This document shows positions 7,931-12,379 of a stretch of DNA of 12,379 nt, one piece after another; the stretch's first letter is position 1, and each line of letters starts with the position of its first letter. The notes under the pieces were generated by a model. The model did no database searches and was not told the origin of the DNA. It worked only from the letters and a program-made list of their open reading frames with translations. The stretch comes from an uncultured Collinsella sp. (GTDB lineage: Bacteria > Actinomycetota > Coriobacteriia > Coriobacteriales > Coriobacteriaceae). The translations under genes were made by a program, and so were the position numbers. The stretch spans positions 1-12,379 of the forward strand of contig UQWG01000052.1 in NCBI GenBank assembly GCA_900544645.1, written 5' to 3'.

Positions 7931-9143
7931 AGCATCGAAACCCACCTTCCGCCGCGCCGGAGGGCGTTCCGGCGCGCCTGCCAAACCTCAACGCAATACC
8001 GTCGCGCGCTCTAAGTCTGTCGGGCATGCTCGACAGACCAGTCGTCCGGTCGTCGGCTCTCAGCTCGGTAATCGTCCGGCCGCAAAAAAGTCCTCGCGTC
8101 CCTCGGTGACGTCAAAGCCTGTTATGGGCGCCAAGCCTGCCCGTCCCATGGCAACCCCCAAGCCCTCGACGGGAACTAAAGCGCCGCGTCCAGGTCGCAC
8201 ACTGGGCGCATCGAAACCGCGCTCGCTGACATCGGTGCCGGCTACCGCCAAGAAGTCTTTGAGTAAAAAAGGCGTAAACCCGTTGTCTTCACTTGGGGCG
8301 ATGGCAAATAAAACATCAGACGCCGCTTCTGTCGTTGCAGGCAAAGGTAAAATCGTGGGCGGCGTTCTGGCCGCCTTGGCCGTGCTCGTCGTCGTTGCCA
8401 TCGTAGTGATTAACTCTGGATTGTTTACCGCCACTGATATTCAGATTCAAGGCAGCGAGCATGTGACGAAGCACGATGCTATCCAGCTGATCGATTTGCC
8501 TGAGGGAACGTCGCTTTTTAACGTCGATCCCGACCAGATTACCGAGGATCTCAAGCAGAACCCGTGGGTCTCGGGCGTGGATGTCCAGCGTCAGTTCCCG
8601 CATACGCTCATCATTACGCCGATGGAGCGCAAGGTCATTGCAATTGCCTATATCAGCTCCGATGACCTTGCCTGGGCCATCGGGGATGATGACACCTGGA
8701 TCGCCCCGCTGTCGACGTCGGTCGAAGTGGACGATCAGGGCAACGTCATCACGACGGGGCAGGGCTCAAATACCTTGACCGGAATCGATGCTGCACTGGC
8801 GCTCGCTAAGCATTATGGCGCGGTGCTGTTGACTGATGTCTCGGCGGATGTCGCTCCGGTTTCCGGCCAAGCGGTGAACTCCAAAGCCGTTAAGGCCGGC
8901 CTGGATTATGTGCGTGGTTTTTCGAGCGAGTTCTTGGGACAAGTCAAGGATATTTCCACGCCTTCGGTCGAAGCCATCTCGGCAAACCTCAATAACGGCA
9001 TTGAGGTGTCGCTGGGCGATTCGGACGATATCGTAAAGAAGGAACGCGTAGTCACCAAGTTGCTTTCGCAGGTAGAGGGCGTAACGTATATCAATGTGCG
9101 CTCTCCGGGCAACTACACATTTAGGAATGCTCCGACCTCGTAG
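7887..9143 (+). CDS. ftsQ: FtsQ/DivIB division protein with long basic cytoplasmic N-terminus
   Basis: A 418-residue bitopic divisome protein, the scaffold that links early and late division proteins. Residues 1-152 are low-complexity and strongly basic (Lys/Arg/Ser/Pro/Ala) with recurring SKP, AKPARP, PKPS and TKAPRP units. One transmembrane helix follows (about 155-177, GGVLAALAVLVVVAIVVI). An extracytoplasmic POTRA domain starts at FTATDIQIQGSEHV and runs through SLFNVDPDQITEDLKQNPWVSGVDVQRQFPHTLIITPMERKVIA (180-253), and the FtsQ beta-domain extends to about 410. Typical FtsQ proteins are about 260-310 residues with a short N-terminus, so the tail explains the extra length. ATG 7887 is preceded by GAGGGAGG ending 3 nt upstream, a strong if close ribosome binding site, and overlaps murB by 44 nt. 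No ftsA lies between it and ftsZ, as usual in actinobacteria. Confidence 0.93.
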   Translation: MASSSDRKLNSSASRASKPTFRRAGGRSGAPAKPQRNTVARSKSVGHARQTSRPVVGSQLGNRPAAKKSSRPSVTSKPVMGAKPARPMATPKPSTGTKAPRPGRTLGASKPRSLTSVPATAKKSLSKKGVNPLSSLGAMANKTSDAASVVAGKGKIVGGVLAALAVLVVVAIVVINSGLFTATDIQIQGSEHVTKHDAIQLIDLPEGTSLFNVDPDQITEDLKQNPWVSGVDVQRQFPHTLIITPMERKVIAIAYISSDDLAWAIGDDDTWIAPLSTSVEVDDQGNVITTGQGSNTLTGIDAALALAKHYGAVLLTDVSADVAPVSGQAVNSKAVKAGLDYVRGFSSEFLGQVKDISTPSVEAISANLNNGIEVSLGDSDDIVKKERVVTKLLSQVEGVTYINVRSPGNYTFRNAPTS

Positions 9144-9207
9144 CGCTGGTTGATGCTTTGTTGAGGGGCCATACCACGCCGTTTATCTGGTTTGTTTGGT
9201 TTTCACG

Positions 9208-9221
9208 GTCAATTATTTGAC
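9208..9221. promoter_or_regulatory. Palindrome overlapping a -35-like element, possible operator
   Basis: GTCAATTATTTGAC has perfect 5-bp arms (GTCAA/TTGAC) around TTAT, and the right arm shares TTGAC with the -35-like TTGACT. A C-G pair two bases further out extends it loosely. A site overlapping a -35 is a common repressor arrangement. The binding protein, if any, is unknown. Confidence 0.35.
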
Positions 9222-9288
9222 TGATACGTTCATAATGTGCAAACATAATACGGTTTACCTTTGCATTTACTTTCAACCTGAAGGTTAA

Positions 9289-9300
9289 TGTGCGCAGGGG
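9289..9300 (+). repeat. Direct repeat TGTGCGCAGGGG, copy 1 (5' of ftsZ)
   Basis: This exact 12-mer recurs at 10515-10526 just after ftsZ, so the two copies bracket the gene. In each case the repeat runs into one arm of an inverted repeat: the leader palindrome here and the terminator stem there. Confidence 0.6.
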
Positions 9301-9311
9301 TCGACCCATGC
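9294..9311. promoter_or_regulatory. 18-bp near-perfect palindrome in the ftsZ leader
   Basis: GCAGGGGTCGACCCATGC is symmetrical except for one central-flank mismatch (G9297/A9308); the inner ten bases GGGTCGACCC are a perfect palindrome. It ends 20 nt before the ftsZ Shine-Dalgarno. As RNA the stem would be interrupted with a TCGA loop, so a double-stranded DNA-binding site looks as likely as a hairpin. It overlaps the first copy of the 12-mer repeat and the Shine-Dalgarno-like AGGGG of the possible upstream ORF. Confidence 0.45.
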
Positions 9312-9322
9312 TATGGCTATAA
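9308..9322 (+). other. Possible four-codon upstream ORF (MLWL) before ftsZ
   Basis: ATG CTA TGG CTA TAA reads Met-Leu-Trp-Leu-stop. AGGGG at 9296-9300 lies 7 nt before its ATG, a good Shine-Dalgarno distance, and its stop lies 20 nt before the ftsZ start. This is directly visible, but such short frames arise often by chance. It is listed as a candidate only. Confidence 0.2.
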
Positions 9323-9331
9323 CCTTTGTTC

Positions 9332-9336
9332 GGAGG
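9332..9336 (+). promoter_or_regulatory. Ribosome binding site fixing the ftsZ start
   Basis: GGAGG lies 6 nt before ATG 9343. This decides between that start and an in-frame ATG at 9313, which would add ten residues (MAITFVRRTD) with no family similarity. Confidence 0.85.
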
Positions 9337-9342
9337 ACCGAC

Positions 9343-10497
9343 ATGCACGAGACAGAGATCAACAACTACCTTGCCGTCATTAAGGTGGTCGGCGTCGGCG
9401 GCGGCGGTACCAACGCGGTCAATCGAATGATCGAAGAGGGCATCCGCGGCGTCGAGTTTGTTGCCATCAACACCGATGCTCAGGCACTCGCGATCTCTGA
9501 TGCCGATATCAAGGTGCACATCGGCACTGACCTTACCCGCGGCCTGGGCGCCGGCGCCAACCCCGAGGTTGGCCGCAAGGCTGCCGATGAGTCCCGCGAT
9601 GACATTGCCGAGGCGCTCGCTGGCGCCGACATGGTCTTCATCACCTGCGGCGAGGGCGGTGGCACCGGTACCGGCGCTGCTCCCATCGTTGCCGATATCG
9701 CGATGAACGAGGTCGGTGCGCTGACCGTCGCCGTCGTGACCAAGCCCTTCACCTTCGAGGGCCGCAAGCGCAAGAAGAGCGCCGAGGAGGGCATTAAGAC
9801 CCTCTCCGATTGCGTCGACACCATGATCGTCATCCCTAACGATAAGCTGCTCGACATCGCCGAGAAGAAGACCACCATGCTCGAGGCCTTCGCGATTGCC
9901 GATGGCGTCCTTTCCCAGGGCACCCAGGGCATCACCGACCTCATCACCGTCCCCGGTATCATCAACCTGGACTTCGCCGATGTTAAGACCATCATGAAGC
10001 AGGCCGGTACCGCCATGATGGGTATCGGTACCTCTTCTGGGGACACCCGTGCCGTCGACGCTGCCCAGCAGGCCATCTCCAGCCCGCTGCTCGAGAGCTC
10101 CATCGATGGTGCCACGCGCGTGCTGCTCTCCATCGCCGGTTCCAAGGACCTGGGCATCCAGGAGATCAGCGACGCCGCCGACGTTGTCGCCAACGCCGTC
10201 GACCCCGAGGCCAACATCATCTTCGGTACCGTTGTCGACGAGTCCCTGGGCGATCAGGTGCGTATCACCGTCATCGCTACGGGCTTCTCCGACTCCAACG
10301 TCAACCGTCAGGACGAGCTCTTTGCTGCTCAGCAGTCTCAGAGCAAGGCCGCTGCCTCCGCTGAGCCGCAGCGCACCGCTCCTGCCACGAGCCCGGCTCA
10401 GGCCGCTCCGACCCGCAACGTCGGTGGCACCGAGCTTCCTAACTTCGGCAACGATCAGTTCGAGCTTCCCGACTTCCTGAAGCGCGGTAGCTTCTAA
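9343..10497 (+). CDS. ftsZ: FtsZ, tubulin-like division GTPase
   Basis: A 384-residue GTPase that polymerises into the cytokinetic Z ring at midcell. The N-terminal nucleotide domain has IKVVGVGGGGTNAVNRMI (13-30), NTDAQAL (43-49), the tubulin signature GEGGGTGTGAAP (103-114) and the T5-region VTKPFTFEGRKR (132-143). The C-terminal domain carries the T7 synergy loop NLDFADVK (208-215), which completes the catalytic site of the next subunit. Glu in place of the common Met before GGGTGTG is also found in mycobacterial FtsZ. A short Ala/Pro/Gln-rich linker (about 317-362) leads to the conserved C-terminal peptide ELPDFLKR (374-381), preceded by a second ELPNF (364-368). Codons end in C or G more consistently than in the neighbours, as expected for a highly expressed gene. 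It has its own AT-rich leader and a terminator, and there is no ftsA. Confidence 0.99.
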   Translation: MHETEINNYLAVIKVVGVGGGGTNAVNRMIEEGIRGVEFVAINTDAQALAISDADIKVHIGTDLTRGLGAGANPEVGRKAADESRDDIAEALAGADMVFITCGEGGGTGTGAAPIVADIAMNEVGALTVAVVTKPFTFEGRKRKKSAEEGIKTLSDCVDTMIVIPNDKLLDIAEKKTTMLEAFAIADGVLSQGTQGITDLITVPGIINLDFADVKTIMKQAGTAMMGIGTSSGDTRAVDAAQQAISSPLLESSIDGATRVLLSIAGSKDLGIQEISDAADVVANAVDPEANIIFGTVVDESLGDQVRITVIATGFSDSNVNRQDELFAAQQSQSKAAASAEPQRTAPATSPAQAAPTRNVGGTELPNFGNDQFELPDFLKRGSF

Positions 10498-10514
10498 GTC
10501 GTTCTTTGCATTGT

Positions 10515-10526
10515 TGTGCGCAGGGG
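10515..10526 (+). repeat. Direct repeat TGTGCGCAGGGG, copy 2 (3' of ftsZ)
   Basis: This is the second exact copy of the 12-mer found at 9289-9300. Its last three bases (GGG) are the start of the terminator stem. Confidence 0.6.
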
Positions 10527-10556
10527 CGTGTCCGTATGGATGCGCCCTTTTTATTT
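10524..10556 (+). terminator. Intrinsic terminator after ftsZ
   Basis: The arms GGGCGTGTCC (10524-10533) and GGATGCGCCC (10538-10547) form a 10-bp stem with two G-T wobble pairs and a GTAT loop. TTTTTATTT (10548-10556) follows directly. It starts 27 nt after the ftsZ stop and should end the dcw transcript before the pgeF promoter region. Confidence 0.88.
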
Positions 10557-10584
10557 CGACTTTGTAAACTAGAACCTCCAATCT

Positions 10585-10602
10585 CTTTACGTTCCCTTTA
10601 CG
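10585..10602 (+). promoter_or_regulatory. 7-4-7 direct repeat, Pho-box-like, upstream of pgeF-pstS
   Basis: CTTTACG occurs at 10585-10591 and 10596-10602, separated by four bases, so the repeat period is 11 bp (one helical turn). PhoB/PhoP-type response regulators bind direct repeats with this geometry, and pstS lies downstream in the same apparent transcript. The bases match the E. coli Pho-box half-site only partly. The second copy contains TTTACG, a possible -35; TATCCT (10623-10628) is a possible -10 but at 20-nt spacing. CCTCCA flanks the pair at 10575-10580 and 10607-10612. The regulatory role is inferred. Confidence 0.4.
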
Positions 10603-10642
10603 ATTGCCTCCAGCGCAGCAGGTATCCTTTTAGAGAAGTATG

Positions 10643-10679
10643 ACAGCCGTATAAACGCGGGCTGTAGCGGCGAAGCCGC
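10643..10679 (+). promoter_or_regulatory. Two tandem inverted repeats in the pgeF leader
   Basis: ACAGCC (10643-10648) pairs with GGCTGT (10660-10665) around an 11-nt loop that contains the TATAAA at 10650-10655. GCGGC (10667-10671) pairs with GCCGC (10675-10679) around GAA. They end 15 nt before the AGGAGG of pgeF. No T-tract follows, so these are not a terminator. TATAAA could be a -10 element with a weak TTTTAG (10628-10633) as -35, in which case only the second hairpin would be transcribed. Confidence 0.45.
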
Positions 10680-10694
10680 GGTACTTGTGTTATT

Positions 10695-10700
10695 AGGAGG
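10695..10700 (+). promoter_or_regulatory. Ribosome binding site fixing the pgeF start
   Basis: AGGAGG lies 7 nt before ATG 10708, an optimal site. It rules out the in-frame GTG at 10687, which would place the site inside the coding region. Confidence 0.9.
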
Positions 10701-10707
10701 CTTTAGT

Positions 10708-11508
10708 ATGGCAGCACGTGCGGACAAAGTTTCGCGTGTCGACCATGATGGAGTTACGTTGGTGGAGGGCGCGACATCCGATGTTCGCTTTGCCTTCACC
10801 GAGCGCGCCGGTGGCGTTTCCGAAGATGCGTACTCCTCACTCAACTTGGGCTCGCATGTTGGCGATGACCCCTTTGCTGTTCAAGAAAATCGTCGTCGTG
10901 CGCTCGAGGCTATGGGTGCCGCCGAGTGCGAGCACAACCTGCTCGTTCCCAATCAGGTCCATGGTGATCATATCGTTGCGGTGACCTCGAACGGCGCCGA
11001 TGACCTTGAGGACGTTCGCGAGCAGATTGCCGAGGGCTGTGATGCCATCGTCTGCACGGCGCATAACGTGCCCGTGCTGCTCTGCTTTGCCGACTGCGTT
11101 CCCGTGGTGCTGGTGGCCCCCGGCGGATTTGCCGTGGTGCACTCCGGTTGGAAGGGCACGATTGCACGTATTTCCGCCAAGGCGTGCCAGGCGCTTTGCG
11201 ATGCTGCCGGTTGCGATGCGAGCGACGTTTCCGCCTATATCGGCCCCCATATCTTGGGTGACGAATATGAGGTATCCCAGGAACTCATGGATCGCTTTGC
11301 CGCCGAGTTCTCTTGCATCGATGCGAATACCTCTCGCATGCTTGATCTTTCCGCTGCCATTCGCGAGGCGCTGGTAGATGTCGGTGTCGACGCGGATAAT
11401 ATCGTGGATACCCAGCTTTCGACCGTGCGTCAGAACGACCGCTTTTATTCCTACCGTAACGAGGACGGCACCTGTGGGCGCCATGCTGCGATCGGCGTGA
11501 TGCTATGA
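10708..11508 (+). CDS. pgeF: PgeF, peptidoglycan editing factor (YfiH/YlmD/LACC1 family)
   Basis: A 266-residue cytoplasmic protein of the family once called multicopper polyphenol oxidase or DUF152. Members act on purine nucleosides, and in E. coli PgeF prevents L-Ser from replacing L-Ala in UDP-MurNAc-peptide precursors, which would fit the MurC step encoded here. Family metal-site residues are visible: NQVHG (82-86, His85), CFADCVPV (126-133, Cys130) and VVHSGWKGT (143-151, His145). YIGPHI (177-182) and YEV (187-189) also fit the family, as does the ending FYSYRNEDGTCGRHAAIG (246-263). Position right after ftsZ is usual in actinobacteria and Firmicutes, but the usual next genes yggS and sepF are absent. 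A terminator separates it from ftsZ and its own leader precedes it. It overlaps pstS by ATGA. Which activity dominates in this organism cannot be read from the sequence. Confidence 0.92.
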   Translation: MAARADKVSRVDHDGVTLVEGATSDVRFAFTERAGGVSEDAYSSLNLGSHVGDDPFAVQENRRRALEAMGAAECEHNLLVPNQVHGDHIVAVTSNGADDLEDVREQIAEGCDAIVCTAHNVPVLLCFADCVPVVLVAPGGFAVVHSGWKGTIARISAKACQALCDAAGCDASDVSAYIGPHILGDEYEVSQELMDRFAAEFSCIDANTSRMLDLSAAIREALVDVGVDADNIVDTQLSTVRQNDRFYSYRNEDGTCGRHAAIGVML

Positions 11509-12341
11509 GAAAGATCGTATCGGTCCTGAGCGCCGCTGTGCTTACGCTTACGCTGTGCGCCTGTTCTTCGGGATCTTCTACCTCTTCCATTACCGTCGCT
11601 GGCTCCACGACCTGCCTTCCTATCGCCGAGATTGCGGCCGAGGGCTTTAAGGAGGAGACCGGCATCGACGTGCTCGTTTCCGGTTTGGGTTCTTCCGCTG
11701 GGATCGAGGCCGTCAGCGCCGGCACGGCCGATATCGCCAGCTCCTCCCGTGGACTCAATGCCGACGAACAGGATCTGGGCCTGACTCCCATCGTCATTGC
11801 CCACGACGGTATTGCGGTCATCGTGAACGACGACAACCCCGTCGATAACCTCTCGACCGAGCAGCTCCGCGATATCTACGCCGGCAAGATTACCAATTGG
11901 AAAGAGGTCGGTGGCGAGGACCTGAGGATTCAGGTCATCAACCGAGACGAGGCGTCCGGTACGCGCGAGGCCTTCCGTACCATCGTGATGGATGGCACGC
12001 CGTTCGATCGCCGCTCGGCTGTTCTTTCGGGTACGGGCCAGGTGCGCGACGTGGTATCTCGTTCGCGTGGGGCCATCGGCTACATTTCGCTGGGCTTCGT
12101 CGATAGCCTCAACGCCAAGACCTCGGTCAAGGCTGTCTCGGTCAATCATGTTGAGGCGTCCGAGAAGACGGTCGCGAGTGGCGGCTATCCCATCTCGCGC
12201 GACCTTTACTTCTTTGTGAAGGGTGCGCCTTCGCAGCAGGCGCAGGATTACATCGACTACGTGACGTCCGAAAAGATGGACAAGCAGATTCGCGAGGCGG
12301 GCTTTATTCCCGTCACCAACGACGAGAAGGGGAGTGAGTAG
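11505..12341 (+). CDS. pstS: PstS-like phosphate ABC transporter substrate-binding lipoprotein
   Basis: A 278-residue lipoprotein that captures inorganic phosphate outside the membrane and hands it to the PstCAB transporter. Residues 1-20 form a lipoprotein signal: basic MRK, a hydrophobic core, and lipobox LCAC with the likely lipidated Cys20 (a second Cys lies at 18). Anion-binding motifs of the PstS family follow: AGSTTCLP (32-39), GLGSSAGIEAV (60-70), DIASSSRGL (77-84) and RDEASGTREAF (147-157). YAGKITNWKEVGG (125-137) is also characteristic. Length fits the short PstS class common in Gram-positives. Cys37 sits in the GSTT loop, where Ser, Thr or Val is more usual. The start ATG overlaps the pgeF stop (ATGA), so translation is probably coupled to pgeF; no independent Shine-Dalgarno is clear. 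Confidence 0.93.
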   Translation: MRKIVSVLSAAVLTLTLCACSSGSSTSSITVAGSTTCLPIAEIAAEGFKEETGIDVLVSGLGSSAGIEAVSAGTADIASSSRGLNADEQDLGLTPIVIAHDGIAVIVNDDNPVDNLSTEQLRDIYAGKITNWKEVGGEDLRIQVINRDEASGTREAFRTIVMDGTPFDRRSAVLSGTGQVRDVVSRSRGAIGYISLGFVDSLNAKTSVKAVSVNHVEASEKTVASGGYPISRDLYFFVKGAPSQQAQDYIDYVTSEKMDKQIREAGFIPVTNDEKGSE

Positions 12342-12342
12342 C

Positions 12343-12379
12343 ATGGAAGCACAGGAAAACTCCCAGACTGAGCAGAATG
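12343..12379 (+). CDS. Start of the next gene, probably PstC phosphate permease (5' end only)
   Basis: The frame opens with ATG 1 nt after the pstS stop, preceded by GGGGAG about 8 nt upstream, and reads MEAQENSQTEQN to the window edge. Twelve hydrophilic residues are too few to identify a family. A cytoplasmic N-terminal tail of this kind would fit PstC, which normally follows pstS; that identity rests on gene order only. Confidence 0.6.
   Translation, partial: MEAQENSQTEQN

Larger units (their letters stand above)
9144..9342 (+). promoter_or_regulatory. AT-rich leader upstream of ftsZ
   Basis: This 199-nt gap is the most AT-rich stretch of the window (about 9180-9290) and probably carries an ftsZ-specific promoter. 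Candidate elements are TTGACT (9217-9222) and two copies of CATAAT (9231-9236, 9244-9249), but their spacing (8 or 21 nt) is poor, so I do not assign a definite promoter. Other visible structure includes the palindrome at 9208-9221, the interrupted palindrome AACCTGAAGGTT (9275-9286) and a longer palindrome at 9294-9311. No T-tract hairpin follows ftsQ, so read-through from the murB-ftsQ transcript is also possible. Confidence 0.5.

Noticed and set aside
9318..9323. TATAAC as a -10 element just before ftsZ
   Set aside because: No -35-like sequence lies 16-18 nt upstream, and a start there would leave a leader barely covering the Shine-Dalgarno.
9649..9684. Glu instead of Met before the FtsZ GGGTGTG signature as a novel substitution
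   Set aside because: The same GEGGGTGTG form is known in mycobacterial FtsZ, so it marks lineage and is not a new feature.
9121..10581. 486-codon open frame on the - strand across ftsZ
   Set aside because: It is the complement of the strongly codon-biased ftsZ, its protein is a Gly/Asp/Val-rich shadow, and it would run through the ftsZ terminator and leader.
10667..10679. GCGGCGAAGCCGC as an intrinsic terminator
   Set aside because: The stem is only 5 bp and the following bases (GGTACTTGTG) are not a T-tract; it sits immediately before a well-formed ribosome binding site.
1..12379. Mobile elements, CRISPR arrays, tRNA or rRNA genes, phage or defence modules
   Set aside because: Nearly every base is assigned to conserved cell wall, division or phosphate genes. 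I saw no transposase, integrase, regularly spaced repeats or RNA-gene structure in the short gaps.

Overview
The window is about 12.4 kb of GC-rich bacterial chromosome, densely coding on the + strand only. It holds the distal half of a division and cell wall (dcw) cluster, then the start of a phosphate-uptake (pst) operon. The features point to an actinobacterium, and most likely the class Coriobacteriia (Collinsella-like): FtsZ carries the GEGGGTGTG form of the tubulin signature also known from mycobacteria, there is no ftsA between ftsQ and ftsZ, the third codon positions are rich in C and G, and FtsW and FtsQ have long basic cytoplasmic tails. The presence of murB inside the cluster is more Firmicutes-like and fits an early-branching actinobacterial lineage. 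The genus is an inference from recall and was not tested by a search.

Region 1 (1-7930) is a tightly packed set of peptidoglycan-precursor genes: the 3' end of murF, then mraY, murD, ftsW, murG, murC and murB. Gaps are 3-9 nt or the genes overlap, except for a 97-nt gap before murC. Together they complete the UDP-MurNAc-pentapeptide (MurB, MurC, MurD, MurF), move it to the lipid carrier (MraY), add GlcNAc (MurG) and polymerise the lipid II at the septum (FtsW).

Region 2 (7887-10556) holds the division genes. ftsQ overlaps murB by 44 nt and has a very long Lys/Arg/Ser/Pro-rich cytoplasmic N-terminus. A 199-nt AT-rich gap follows, containing two palindromes and a possible four-codon upstream ORF. 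ftsZ comes next, with a strong ribosome binding site and a doubled ELPxF motif at its C-terminus. A clear intrinsic terminator at 10524-10556 closes the dcw unit.

Region 3 (10557-12379) begins with a structured, promoter-bearing leader that contains a 7-4-7 direct repeat with the spacing of a Pho box. pgeF (peptidoglycan editing factor) follows and overlaps pstS (phosphate-binding lipoprotein) by an ATGA junction. The first 12 codons of the next gene, presumably pstC, end the window.

No mobile element, CRISPR array, RNA gene or broken gene was seen. The coding content is conserved core machinery. The less explained material is in the two leaders around ftsZ, the disordered tails of FtsW, FtsQ and FtsZ, and the coupling of pgeF to pstS.
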